Positions 9,407-18,029 of a stretch of DNA of 64,000 nucleotides are shown here, piece by piece (the stretch's first letter is position 1; each line of letters starts with the position of its first letter). The notes under the pieces are model-generated. The model did no database searches and was not told the DNA's origin. It worked only from the letters and a program-made list of their open reading frames with translations. The translations under genes were made by a program, and so were the position numbers. This DNA comes from C-114 sp963745405 (GTDB lineage Bacteria; Chloroflexota; Limnocylindria; Limnocylindrales; CSP1-4). The stretch spans positions 2,604,001 through 2,668,000 of the forward strand of contig CAVUWY010000002.1 in the NCBI GenBank assembly GCA_963745405.1, written 5' to 3'.

Positions 9407-10587
9407 GCGCCGGCCCTGACCCCCGTCGCCACGCCGATCCGCTCGAGCCCCGCCCGCTGTGCCGCGGCGACACCCGCTCCGGGCGTGATCTCGCGGCCGA
9501 GGACGAGGAGCGATTCCTCGATGACGCCGATGCAGGCGATGATCTCGTCGAGGGTCACCGTTCCGAGATGGCCGATCCGGAAGACCTTGCCGGTGAGCTT
9601 GCCCTGGCCTCCGGCCACGACGAGCTTGCGCTTCTTCATCTCGGTGTTGAAGGCCTTCCAGTCGAGGTCCTCGGGCAACCAGGCGCAGGTCACTGTCTCC
9701 GACGCTCGGGCCGGCTCGGCGAAGAGCGCGAAACCGAGGGCCGCCAAGCCGGCTCGGGTGGCGGCAGCGCAGGCGGCATGGCGGGCATAGATCGCGTCGG
9801 CGCCCTCGGCCGCCATGAGCCCCATCGCGACGTCGAGCTGGAACAGGACGGTGAGGGCCGGCGTGAACGGGGTCTGGCCGGTGGCCGCCGCGGTACGGTG
9901 CTCGGCGATGTCGAGGTAGAAGCGCGGCATGCGGGCGGTCGTCCCCGCCTCCCAGGCCCGCTCGGACACGCCGAGGAACGCCATGCCCGGCGCCGCCATC
10001 CAGCTCTTCTGCGAGCCGCTCACCGCGACGTCGATGCCCCAGGCGTCCTGCTCGAACGGCACGGCGCCGAGGGCGGACACGCCATCCATGAGGATGAGCG
10101 CATCCGGAGCGAGCTCACGGGCGACCTCGGCCAGTTCGTGGATCGGGTTCATCACCCCGGTGGAGGTCTCGTTGAGGGTGAGGAGGATGGCCCGGTAGCC
10201 GCTGTCGGCCTCGAGCGCCCGGCGGAGATCGTCGGGCTCGGCGGCGTGGCCCCACTCGATGTCGAGCTTGGTGACGTCAGCGCCGTAGACGCGGGCGATC
10301 TTGGCGAACCGGTCGCCGAAGGCGCCGATGCTGACGCCGAGCACCCGATCGCCCGGCGACAGGGTATTGACGATGGCCGCTTCGAGGCCGCCCGACCCGG
10401 CGCAGGAGAGCAGGACGACGTCGTTCGTCGTGCCGAAGAATCCCTGGAGGCCGCCGCTGACCCGCTCGAGCATCCCGGCGAACTCGGGTCCGCGGTGGTT
10501 GATCATCTGGCGCGAGCCGGCCTCGCGGACCGCGGACGGCAGGGACGTCGGACCGGGGATCCGCAGGTTGGTCTCGAAGCGGTTCAC
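9403..10587 (-). CDS. Class V aminotransferase (alanine-glyoxylate / phosphoserine type)
   Basis: A 394-residue PLP enzyme of aminotransferase class V. The N-terminal RIPGPTSLPSAVR, the SCAGSGGLEAAI phosphate-binding loop, D168 in LMDGVSALG, and the PLP lysine K194 in VSGSQKSWMA fit the alanine-glyoxylate/serine-pyruvate aminotransferase branch. The GTG start is chosen because a GGAGG ribosome site lies 8 bases upstream (complement of 10596-10600). It is the first gene of the serA run, so the sensible role is supplying phosphoserine from phosphohydroxypyruvate in place of SerC. Glyoxylate or serine transamination remains possible. Confidence 0.9.
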   Translation of the reverse strand: MNRFETNLRIPGPTSLPSAVREAGSRQMINHRGPEFAGMLERVSGGLQGFFGTTNDVVLLSCAGSGGLEAAIVNTLSPGDRVLGVSIGAFGDRFAKIARVYGADVTKLDIEWGHAAEPDDLRRALEADSGYRAILLTLNETSTGVMNPIHELAEVARELAPDALILMDGVSALGAVPFEQDAWGIDVAVSGSQKSWMAAPGMAFLGVSERAWEAGTTARMPRFYLDIAEHRTAAATGQTPFTPALTVLFQLDVAMGLMAAEGADAIYARHAACAAATRAGLAALGFALFAEPARASETVTCAWLPEDLDWKAFNTEMKKRKLVVAGGQGKLTGKVFRIGHLGTVTLDEIIACIGVIEESLLVLGREITPGAGVAAAQRAGLERIGVATGVRAGA

Positions 10588-10659
10588 GGGGGGGGCCTCC
10601 GGGCACTGGGTGGAAGGCGTCAATCCTACCGTGCCAGCGCCCGGAGCCCGTGCCGTCAG

Positions 10660-10761
10660 TCAGGGCGTGATCTTGATCGAGTCGAGGATAGCCTGGACCT
10701 CGGCCGTGGTCTGCGCGGCCTGGCTGGCCTCGCCACACACGACAAGACCGGCCAGGCGTTC
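10660..10761 (-). pseudogene. C-terminal remnant of a second copy of the neighbouring secreted-domain gene
   Basis: On the minus strand an open stretch of about 33 codons ends in a TGA and reads ERLAGLVVCGEASQAAQTTA followed by EVQAILDSIKITP. This resembles the C-terminal end of the adjacent decayed gene (RRLVVVARYYPGSSAADRAE then LQSVVDSLQIDP). A stop codon sits directly upstream and no start or domain precedes it. It is best read as the surviving tail of a tandem duplicate or an older gene copy. Confidence 0.6.
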
Positions 10762-10794
10762 TCACTGGTGGGGTCCCGTGGACTCCACCCGTGA

Positions 10795-11782
10795 TCACTT
10801 GCCAGATGGACTCGGGACCGCGGTCACGCCGGATGCCTGTGGCGATGCCGAGGCGGACGGCGCCGGGAGAGGAGGCAGGGGATCGATCTGGAGCGAGTCG
10901 ACGACGGACTGCAGTTCAGCCCTGTCGGCCGCCGAGCTGCCCGGGTAGTACCTGGCGACCACGACGAGGCGCCTGCCTGCGACGTCGACTGCGTAGACGT
11001 CGTCTACATTGCCGGGCGGATTGCAGCACAAACCGCTTGACAGATCCGGGCCTGGCCCCGGCCAGTACCGAAGATTCCCATTCGTACATTTCGACACGTC
11101 GAGATTGGCAGGTACGGTCAACTCGATCCGCTTGGCCGGTAGCCGCCGATCGTGGCGTCGGTCGGCGACGCCGTGCGACCGCGCTGTGCCGAAAGCGCGG
11201 TCGATCAGGTCGTCGGTCGTCGTCCCGGCGCTGACCAGCGTGCCCCAGTGGCACACGTCGGTGAAGACGTGGGTGACGACCCACTCGGCGAAGAACACTC
11301 TCCGCTGACCGTGGTTCTTGGACAGCGAAGTCAGCCGTTGACCAACCGGCCGGCACCGTGAAGGTCAAGACGCTGCGCATTGATTTCCCCGGAACCGGCG
11401 GCATCGGGGACGTAGTAGGTGCCGGCGCCGAGAGCGACCGCATCCGACGTCGAGCAGCGGCATCGCGGTGGGCGATGGCGATCGGGCTGGGCGTTGCGGT
11501 CGGAGTCGGTGTCGCGACGGGGCCCCCGACCCCTCCGACCGTGCCGTTCCTCGGCATGACGTTCAGGCCGATCACGGCGAGAGCGACCACGGCGGCGGCC
11601 GCCATGGCGATCTTGGCGAACGTACTCATCTGGGCGAACCTCCGCGCCGGCCACCAGGCACGGCGCTGTCGGGTCGCGGGGACTTGGTCGAGCACGGCGT
11701 CCAGGACGCGGTCCGGGAGCGCGGTCACGCCCTCCTCCAGCCACGACCGAACGATGCGCGTGACTTCACGATCGGTGCTCAC
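10795..11782 (-). pseudogene. Frameshifted single-span sigma-factor partner protein
   Basis: The gene begins with a GTG that overlaps the sigma factor stop (GTGA). About 100 intact residues follow: a helical cytoplasmic part (EVTRIVRSWLEEGVTALPDR), a membrane span (AMAAAAVVALAVIGLNVM), and a Thr/Pro linker. After that the sequence can only be followed by switching frames. ALGAGTYYVPDAAG lies in one frame, VLTFTVPAGWSTADF back in the first, and VFFAEWVVTHVFTDVCHW through LQSVVDSLQIDP in a third, with another local slip near 11170. At least three indels are needed, so it is a decayed gene or an error-rich patch. The position and start suggest it was the membrane partner of the ECF sigma factor. 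Confidence 0.75.
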
Positions 11783-12327
11783 TGTGCAGCCTCCCGCAAA
11801 GCGGGCCGCGCGTCGGCCTCGAGGGCCGCGCGTAACCCGCGCATCGCGTGGAATAGACGGGATCGGACGGTCCCGACCGGGACGCCGAGGACTTCGGCGA
11901 CCTGGTCGAGCGGCAGGTCGACGTAGTGGTGGAGGACCACCACCGCGCGATGTTCGATTGACAGTCGAAGGAACCCGCGCTCGAGCTGGTCGCGATCGAC
12001 GACCGTGCTCAGGCCCTCGGCCTCAGCCGGCCGATCGACCGGCAGGAGACGGAGGTTGGGTCCCCAGTCCCGGGCCCGGCGTGCCTCGGCGTAGCAGGCG
12101 CGCACGAGGAGCCGGTACGACCAGGCGTCAAAGCGCGCCGGGTCGCGAAGTTGTGGAAGGTCCCGCCAGATGGTCAGCAGTGCCTGCTGCGTCGCATCCT
12201 CGGCGAGCTCGATGTCGCGCAGGATCCTGTGCGCCACCGCGTGGAGCCGGCCACCGACGGCGACGGCGAGGCTCGCGAAGGCCTCTTCGTCGCCATGCTG
12301 CGCCCGGACCACGAGATCTGTATCCAT
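11779..12327 (-). CDS. ECF-type RNA polymerase sigma factor
   Basis: A 182-residue sigma-70 family protein with region 2 (DEEAFASLAVAV to FDAWSYRLLVRACYAEARR) and region 4 helix-turn-helix (LDQVAEVLGVPVGTVRSRLFHAMRGLR). There are no regions 1 or 3, as expected for extracytoplasmic-function factors. It directs RNA polymerase to a small regulon, normally under control of a membrane anti-sigma protein. Here the overlapping downstream partner gene is frameshifted, so the factor may be unrestrained or the locus may be decaying. A purine-rich GGTGGAAGG sits just before the ATG. Confidence 0.93.
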   Translation of the reverse strand: MDTDLVVRAQHGDEEAFASLAVAVGGRLHAVAHRILRDIELAEDATQQALLTIWRDLPQLRDPARFDAWSYRLLVRACYAEARRARDWGPNLRLLPVDRPAEAEGLSTVVDRDQLERGFLRLSIEHRAVVVLHHYVDLPLDQVAEVLGVPVGTVRSRLFHAMRGLRAALEADARPALREAAQ

Positions 12328-12437
12328 TCCCTTCCACCACGAAGGCCGATGGGTTCGGCATCTTCGCTATGTATGGGTGTCGGGTCCGACGAGGCGACTC
12401 AATATTCGGTTTCGATCGTTCCGAGTCGAGCGACGGG

Positions 12438-12746
12438 TCAGTCGCCGCCGACGGGTTCGAGGTCGATCGCCCGGACGCGACGCGATCCGCCGGAATCGGT
12501 CCGCACGGAGGCCGCCGGGATCACGCCGGCGATGAGGCGCTCGATGGTCACGGTCTCGCCGGCATACAGGCCGGTCCCGCTGATCCGAACACGGGCGCCG
12601 ACCTTCAGGCTCGGTCGTCCCTTGCCGGCCGTGACGTCGATGGCCACGAGGTTCGGGCGTGTCGAGCCATCCGGCCAGACGCCGGCCGGCGGGGCGCCCT
12701 TGGTCGCCGTCTTCGCCGGGGGATAGGTCACCGGGCGCCGCTTCAT
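12438..12746 (-). CDS. Small unknown protein, coupled to the gene upstream
   Basis: A 102-residue protein I do not recognise. It starts with a basic, proline-rich stretch (MKRRPVTYPPAKTATK). It then has a beta-rich part, LKVGARVRISGTGLYAGETV, that looks like a small barrel, but I cannot name a family. Its ATG overlaps the stop of the preceding minus-strand gene by 4 bases, which favours a real coupled pair. No signal peptide or membrane span is visible. Confidence 0.5.
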   Translation of the reverse strand: MKRRPVTYPPAKTATKGAPPAGVWPDGSTRPNLVAIDVTAGKGRPSLKVGARVRISGTGLYAGETVTIERLIAGVIPAASVRTDSGGSRRVRAIDLEPVGGD

Positions 12747-13081
12747 GCGGCAGCCTCGTTGCCGTCCCGCCCGCCACCGAGCTCGCCGCGGACGGCGGCT
12801 GCGCCATGAGCGGTCGACCAGGTGCTCACCGCCAGGGCGAGGGCGGCCGAATCAGGTCGCACCGCGAGGCGATCGTCGGTGCCGCGGATGGCGCCACCGA
12901 ACTCGGCGAGGCGCCCACGGTAGGCGGGCTTGTCGCCGTCCGAGCGCGCGCCGGCGGGGTAGACGTCGAAGTAGCCGTCGCTGCTCACGACGATGCGCGC
13001 CTCAGGGGCGGCGAACGAGGTTCGGGCCAAGAACTCTTCCCATCTGTCGCTGCTGCGAGCCCCGGTCGAGGGGCCCGGCAC
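12743..13081 (-). CDS. Small unknown protein, first of a coupled pair
   Basis: A 112-residue protein without a family I recognise. It contains WEEFLARTSFAAPEARIVVS and SDGYFDVYPAGARSDGDKPA, which look like a globular beta-strand region, then an alanine-rich tail. It begins with GTG 42 bases after the rarA stop and has only a weak G-rich ribosome site, so the start could be further in. Its stop overlaps the ATG of the next small gene. The pair may be cotranscribed with rarA. Confidence 0.5.
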   Translation of the reverse strand: MPGPSTGARSSDRWEEFLARTSFAAPEARIVVSSDGYFDVYPAGARSDGDKPAYRGRLAEFGGAIRGTDDRLAVRPDSAALALAVSTWSTAHGAAAVRGELGGGRDGNEAAA

Positions 13082-13123
13082 GGTGCGACTGCCCGCCCAC
13101 CATCGGGCTCAGGGCCGCTCCCG

Positions 13124-14659
13124 TCAAGTGACCTGATCGCCGGCGTCGCGTTGTTCGGTCTCGGCGAGGCGGCGCCGCGACTCCTCGCGGGTCCGGGTGA
13201 TCGAGGTGCCGGCGCGCATCGGATCGACCTCCGGCTTCGGCTGCTTCGAGCGCCGGGCGCCGCCGCTCGCCTTCGCCGTCTCGCGGGCCTCCTCGCGGGC
13301 GATCATCCGGGCACCGATCGTCGCCTCGTAGCCCTGGTCGGTGGGGCGGTAGTAGCGCCGCTCGCCGAGTTCGTCGGGGAGGTAGCGCTGCTCGACGTCG
13401 GCGCCCTCGAAGTCGTGCGGGTAGCGATAGCCGACGCCGATGCCGTGGTCCTTCCGCTCGCGATACGAGCCGCTCCGGAGATGGTTCGGGACGGGTAGCG
13501 CGCCCTGCGACTCGATGTCGGCGACGGCCGCCCAGTAGGCGAGACCGGAGCGGTTGCTCTTCGGGGCGGTGGCCAGGTAGGTCGTAGCCTGGGCCAGGGC
13601 GTACTGGGCCTCGGGGAGGCCGACGTGATCGAGCGCCTGGGCCGCCCCGACGGCCATGGTCAGGGCCCGCGGGTCCGCGTTCCCGACGTCCTCGGAGGCG
13701 CTGATGATGAGTCGACGGGCGATGAACCGGGGATCCTCGCCGGCCGCGATCATCGCCGCCAACCAGTAGAGGGCGGCGTCCGGGTCGTTGCCGCGGAGGC
13801 TCTTGATGAAGGCGCTCACGGTGTCGTAGTGGCCGTCGCCGGCCCGGTCGTAGGCGAGGACCCGCTGCTGGGCGGCCGCTTCGACGTCCTCGAGCCGCGG
13901 CGTCACGGCGCCCGAGGCGTCCCGCACCCCTTCGCCGTCGGCCAGGGCGACCGCGCCCTCGAGCACGTTGAGGGCGGCCCGCGCGTCGCCGCCGGCGAGG
14001 TCGACCAGGTGCTCGAACGCGTCATCGGCGAGAGCGACGCCGCCGCTCGGTCCGAGCTCGCCGGCCAGTCCCCGATCGGGGTCCTCGATGGCGCGCCGGA
14101 CGACGGTCCCGACGTCGTCGTTGGACAGCGGCTCGAGGCGCCAGACCCGCATCCTCGACAGGAGGGCGCTGTTCACCTCGAAGTACGGGTTCTCCGTCGT
14201 CGCCCCGATGAGGGTGACCGTGCCGTCCTCGACGTGGGGCAGGAGGGCGTCCTGCTGGGCCTTGTTGAAGCGGTGGATCTCGTCGAGGAAGAGGACCGTC
14301 CGGGCGCCGTTCAGCGCCGCTCGCTCCTGGGCCGCGGCGATGATCGCCCGGACGTCGGCGACGCCGCTCATGACCGCCGACAGCGTCTCGAAGTCGGCGC
14401 CGACCGCCGCGGCGAGGAGACGGGCGAGGCTCGTCTTGCCGGTCCCCGGCGGACCCCACAGGAGGATCGAGGCGAGGTGGCCACGCTCCACCGAGCGGCG
14501 CAGCGGCCCGCGCTCGCCGACGAGGTGCTGCTGGCCGACGAACTCGTCGAGTGTCCGTGGCCGCATCCGGGCGGCCAGCGGCTGTCGGCCGGGGGGCGGC
14601 CGGAAGAGTGCGTCGGGCCGGGCGCCGGAGGGTCGGGCAGGTGGACGCCGCGCGGGCAT
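13124..14659 (-). CDS. rarA: Replication-associated recombination protein A (AAA+ ATPase)
   Basis: RarA/MgsA acts at stalled replication forks, works with SSB and resembles the clamp loader. The 511-residue protein has RTLDEFVGQQHLVGERGPLR, Walker A GPPGTGKT at 69-76, Walker B FLDEIHRF near 126, the sensor ATTENP, and the C-terminal tetramerisation region ending in YRYPHDF...YLPDEL. The start was placed at the ATG encoding MPARRPPARP because a -10-like TACCAT lies exactly 6 bases before it, which would make the transcript leaderless. The longer open frame upstream has no support. Confidence 0.95.
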   Translation of the reverse strand: MPARRPPARPSGARPDALFRPPPGRQPLAARMRPRTLDEFVGQQHLVGERGPLRRSVERGHLASILLWGPPGTGKTSLARLLAAAVGADFETLSAVMSGVADVRAIIAAAQERAALNGARTVLFLDEIHRFNKAQQDALLPHVEDGTVTLIGATTENPYFEVNSALLSRMRVWRLEPLSNDDVGTVVRRAIEDPDRGLAGELGPSGGVALADDAFEHLVDLAGGDARAALNVLEGAVALADGEGVRDASGAVTPRLEDVEAAAQQRVLAYDRAGDGHYDTVSAFIKSLRGNDPDAALYWLAAMIAAGEDPRFIARRLIISASEDVGNADPRALTMAVGAAQALDHVGLPEAQYALAQATTYLATAPKSNRSGLAYWAAVADIESQGALPVPNHLRSGSYRERKDHGIGVGYRYPHDFEGADVEQRYLPDELGERRYYRPTDQGYEATIGARMIAREEARETAKASGGARRSKQPKPEVDPMRAGTSITRTREESRRRLAETEQRDAGDQVT

Positions 14660-14665
14660 GGCCCG

Positions 14666-14671
14666 ATGGTA
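14666..14671 (-). promoter_or_regulatory. -10 hexamer of rarA, leaderless spacing
   Basis: TACCAT on the minus strand ends 6 bases before the rarA ATG. No ribosome site lies between them, so transcription would start at or next to the start codon. Confidence 0.55.
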
Positions 14672-14708
14672 GCGCGGGCGGAGTGTCGCTCTGCCGCGAC
14701 GATGAATG

Positions 14709-14740
14709 GACCGCTGATCCACCCCTGTCGGGGAGCGGTC
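14709..14740 (-). terminator. Hairpin at the end of the GGDEF/HD-GYP gene
   Basis: A stem of GACCGCT (14709-14715) with AGCGGTC (14734-14740) encloses an inner CCCC-TGTC-GGGG hairpin, with one unpaired side of six bases. It overlaps the stop codon of the minus-strand gene and lies before rarA's upstream region, so it fits an intrinsic terminator. Confidence 0.5.
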
Positions 14741-16646
14741 AGGCGACGCTGGCGCGCGGAGTCCAGAGGAGGGGCATGGGTCGGTCGGTGCCGGGCAGTG
14801 GCGCATCGGGCACGACTCGCAGGCCTTCGACGAAGGCGACGACGAGGCGGGGGTCGAGCTGGCTGTCGGCGGCGTCCTCGAGCCGCTTGATGGCTTCCTC
14901 GACCGCCAGCGCCTTGCGGTAGGGGCGGGTCGTCGTCATCGCCGAGAACGCGTCGGCCACGGCGAGGATCCGGGCCAGGAGCGGGATCTCCTCCCCGGCC
15001 AGGCCGGTCAGGTAGCCGCGGCCGTCCCAGCGCTCGTGGTGGTGGCGGACGCCGCCCCGGACGAGCTCGAGGTTCGGCAGGTCTCGGACGATCGTGTCGC
15101 CGAGGGCCACGTGCTGCTTGACGATCGTGTATTCCTCGGTCGTCAGGGCGGCCGGCTTGCGGAGGATCGTGTCGGGGATGCCGATCTTGCCGACGTCGTG
15201 GAGGAGCCCGGACATCCCGAGGGTGCGCCGGAGGTCCGGATCGAGGCCGATCTGGTCGGCGATGAAGAGGGCGTAGCGGGCGACGTCCTCGGAGTGCCGC
15301 TTGGTGTAGCGGTCCTTCGTGTCGACGGCGATGACGAGGCCCTGCAACACGTCGAACGACGTGACCTCGGCCGGTCGGCCGAGGCTCTCGAGCGATGCGG
15401 CGACCCGGATCGCGTCGCCGCCGCTGGCCTTGGCCTCACCGAGGGTGACCGTGGCGACGGACAGGAGCTCGGTCGCGGCGTCGCCGTCGGACGGGGCGTA
15501 GCAGATGCCGGCGCTCACCGTGACCGGCAGGCGCTCGGAGACCCCGAACTGGAGGCTGAGGTCGGCCAGCGACGTTCGCAGGCGGGCGATCGCGGGCTCG
15601 AGATCGTGGACGCATTGCTGGGGGGCGACGAGCAGGAACTCGTCGGGTCCGTAGCGGCCGAGGAGGGTCGCGTTGGACAGCTCCCGTCGGAGGATCCCCG
15701 CGACTTGCCGCAGGGCGAGGTCGCCCGCGGCATGGCCGTGGCTGTCGTTGATGAGCCGGAAGTTGTCGACGTCGACGATCGCCACGCCGACCGTGCGGCC
15801 CTCGGGGTCGTCGCGCACGGAGCGCGCGTCGGCGGCCGGCCGTGCCGCCTCGAGCTGGTGGACGAGCTCGGCCACGATCGAGCCGTGGTTGAGCAGCCCC
15901 GTCAGGGCGTCGCGACGCTCGGAGTCGAGCAGGTCGTCGGTCTGCTGGGTGAGGCGCCGGTTCGCCGCCCGGAAGATGAAGTAAAGGAACAGCGCGAGGA
16001 TGAGGGTGGCGAGCAGGGTGACCCGGAGGACGTCGGCCCGCGTCTCGTCGATGTGGGCGATGATCGGCGCGGCGTCGCGATAGACCTCGAACACTGCTGC
16101 GACCTGGCCGTTGTGAAGGATCGGCAGGTATTCCTCGAGGACGTTGCCGCTGCGAGCGACCGTGGATTCCTCTTGGCCGTCGGCCGGCTGGATGCCGGCG
16201 ACCGGCCGGGCGGTGTCGATCGCCTGGGCCAGGTCGTCGTCGTCGCCGGAGGGCCGGCCGACGAGGGCGGGGTCGTTGCTGAACCGGATCGTGTGGTCAG
16301 CGCCGTAGATCTTGAGCTGGACGATGCCGCTGCCGTCGGGATCCACGAGCGAGGCAAGCCCGGCGTCGATGGCGGCGGTCCGGTCCGGCGGCGCAGGTGC
16401 ACCAAGGTCGCCGTCCGCCCCGACCTGGGCGGCGAACGAGCGGATGAGCGCGCCGTCGGCGGTGACGCTCGAGTCGATCGCGCTCTCACGGATGTGGTCG
16501 GAGACGACGAGGACGAGGGTCGCCGCGGTCAGTCCGACGAGGGCGAGGCTGACGCAGAAGACGATCGCGAGCAGGCGCGGTCGACGTCCGGACAGGCTCG
16601 ACCGGACGGCATTCGCTGCGGCGCGCACCCCCTGTGGAGCGGTCAC
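14739..16646 (-). CDS. Membrane GGDEF/HD-GYP domain protein with degenerate GGDEF
   Basis: A 635-residue cyclic di-GMP protein. Membrane spans at about 24-47 and 205-224 flank an extracytoplasmic sensor domain of about 155 residues. A GGDEF domain (about 240-410) follows with GPDEF at 332-336 in place of GGDEF, and an HD-GYP phosphodiesterase domain with H482-D483 and GYL at 543-545 in place of GYP. The HD metal ligands (HDVGKIGIPD, HHHERWDGRGYL) look intact, so the likely activity is c-di-GMP breakdown, with the GGDEF part serving as a GTP or c-di-GMP sensor. The GTG start precedes a basic cytoplasmic stub. It appears to be a single-gene unit. Confidence 0.92.
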   Translation of the reverse strand: MTAPQGVRAAANAVRSSLSGRRPRLLAIVFCVSLALVGLTAATLVLVVSDHIRESAIDSSVTADGALIRSFAAQVGADGDLGAPAPPDRTAAIDAGLASLVDPDGSGIVQLKIYGADHTIRFSNDPALVGRPSGDDDDLAQAIDTARPVAGIQPADGQEESTVARSGNVLEEYLPILHNGQVAAVFEVYRDAAPIIAHIDETRADVLRVTLLATLILALFLYFIFRAANRRLTQQTDDLLDSERRDALTGLLNHGSIVAELVHQLEAARPAADARSVRDDPEGRTVGVAIVDVDNFRLINDSHGHAAGDLALRQVAGILRRELSNATLLGRYGPDEFLLVAPQQCVHDLEPAIARLRTSLADLSLQFGVSERLPVTVSAGICYAPSDGDAATELLSVATVTLGEAKASGGDAIRVAASLESLGRPAEVTSFDVLQGLVIAVDTKDRYTKRHSEDVARYALFIADQIGLDPDLRRTLGMSGLLHDVGKIGIPDTILRKPAALTTEEYTIVKQHVALGDTIVRDLPNLELVRGGVRHHHERWDGRGYLTGLAGEEIPLLARILAVADAFSAMTTTRPYRKALAVEEAIKRLEDAADSQLDPRLVVAFVEGLRVVPDAPLPGTDRPMPLLWTPRASVA

Positions 16647-16699
16647 GATCGGATCGACAACCTGGCTGCGGGAACGGATGGGCCGCGAACGTACCGAGC

Positions 16700-16715
16700 C
16701 GACGCTTGAGCGTCG
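16700..16715. promoter_or_regulatory. Perfect 16-base palindrome upstream of the c-di-GMP gene
   Basis: CGACGCT-TG-AGCGTCG is a perfect seven-base inverted repeat with a two-base centre. It starts 54 bases before the start codon of the GGDEF/HD-GYP gene. It looks like a dimeric regulator operator; the regulator is unknown. Confidence 0.4.
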
Positions 16716-16799
16716 ATAGGACGTTCGGGGGGCGAGGTAATCCCTCCCCGGTCCGCCGCGGGGTCGCGCCGTCGGGCCGCTGGCCCCGGCTACGGGTCG

Positions 16800-17201
16800 C
16801 TAGAGGCGGATCACCCCGGTCACGTCGATGAGGACGAACAGGACGGCGAGGACGATGAGGAGGCTGCCGCCGACGCGGACGATCCGTCGCACGTCACGGA
16901 CGACGTAGGCGTATTCCTGCTCGGCCCGCAGCTCGATCGGAGCGCTGTCGCGGCGGCCGCCCGGCGTGCCGCTCGCCTCGGAACGACGGCGCTCCCGACC
17001 GCGGTCGCGGACGGCCGTGGCGGCCCGCTCCTCGGCGACTATCTGGGCCTCGAGCTCGGCCGCTCGCGCTTCCTCGGCGGCGGAGAGGGAGCCGGCGGGA
17101 CGGGTGGACGCCGCCGAGGCGGTCGTCGGAGCGGGCGTCGGTCGAGACTGTCGCGAGGACTGCGGGCGTCGCCCGGGTCGCGTGCGCTGACGCTTGGCCA
17201 T
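16800..17201 (-). CDS. Unknown protein with one C-terminal membrane span
   Basis: A 133-residue protein not matched to a family. The first 45 residues are basic and Thr/Pro/Ser-rich (MAKRQRTRPGRRPQSSRQSR). A charged helical stretch LSAAEEARAAELEAQIVAEE follows, and then a single C-terminal hydrophobic span (GGSLLIVLAVLFVLIDVTGV). The layout suggests a tail-anchored protein with a cytoplasmic N-terminus. The start at MAKRQ was preferred over an upstream frame start because of the typical basic N-terminus. It is divergent from the DUF4446 gene. Confidence 0.7.
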   Translation of the reverse strand: MAKRQRTRPGRRPQSSRQSRPTPAPTTASAASTRPAGSLSAAEEARAAELEAQIVAEERAATAVRDRGRERRRSEASGTPGGRRDSAPIELRAEQEYAYVVRDVRRIVRVGGSLLIVLAVLFVLIDVTGVIRL

Positions 17202-17335
17202 GGGTCGGCAGGGGTCTCCACAGAGGGTCGAGAGGCGCGCCGGTCGCACCGACCGCGAAGGATACCATCGGGCGGCCGGGCCACCGAGGCAGGCGATCCC
17301 CGGTGCCGGCGGCGGCTCCGTCCGGGTGAGCGCCC

Positions 17336-17917
17336 GTGCAGGACCCCCTGCTAGACTCGATGCCCCCTGGAGGACCTCCGATCGACGTCGCTGTCGCCGC
17401 GCCCGCGGCCGTTGTTGCCCTCGTCCTGGCCGTTCTCGCCGTCGCGGTCGCGGTCGTCCTGTGGCGCCGTGTCGGCCGCCTCCAGCGCCGGATCGACGAC
17501 CTGACCCGGGGCGAGAGCGGGCGGAGCCTCGAGGCCGTCCTCGATGCCCACCTGGATCGGGTCGTCTCGATCGGCGGGCACGTCGACGACCTGGTGACCC
17601 GGACGACGCGCCTCGAGGCGTCGAGCCGTCGGGCCTTCCAGCGGGCCGGGCTCGTCCGCTACAACCCGTTCGAGGAGACGGGCGGCAACCAGAGCTTCGC
17701 CCTTGCCCTCCTCGATGCCGATGACGACGGCCTGATCATCAGCAGCCTCCACGCCCGGTCGGGGACACGGATCTACGCCCGGACCCTCACCGCCGGTCGG
17801 ACCGACGGGGCCCTGTCGGCCGAGGAGTCGGAGGCACTCGCCCTGGCCCGGGCGGCGACGAAGGGCCGGCCGGCCTCCGCCGACCACCCAGCGAGTGACC
17901 GCCCCGGCGGTCAGTGA
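17336..17917 (+). CDS. DUF4446 family membrane-anchored protein
   Basis: Up to 193 residues with an N-terminal membrane span (about 18-43) and the DUF4446 core: RRAFQRAGLVRYNPFEETGG, QSFALALLDADDDGLIISSL and HARSGTRIYARTL. The family is widespread in Gram-positive-like lineages and has no known function. The start is uncertain. GTG at 17336 gives the longest frame and ATG at 17360 is an alternative. A -10-like TAGACT at 17352-17357 lies between them, which would put the transcript start inside the longer frame. Confidence 0.88.
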   Translation: MQDPLLDSMPPGGPPIDVAVAAPAAVVALVLAVLAVAVAVVLWRRVGRLQRRIDDLTRGESGRSLEAVLDAHLDRVVSIGGHVDDLVTRTTRLEASSRRAFQRAGLVRYNPFEETGGNQSFALALLDADDDGLIISSLHARSGTRIYARTLTAGRTDGALSAEESEALALARAATKGRPASADHPASDRPGGQ

Positions 17918-18029
17918 CGGACGAGCTGGCACGGCGGTCGGCGATGCTCGGGCCATGGCCCTCTCAGCACTACCGACCGCATCTCCGCGCGATGCTTCCG
18001 AGCGTCGCGCCAGCCGACGGCGACGAGGC

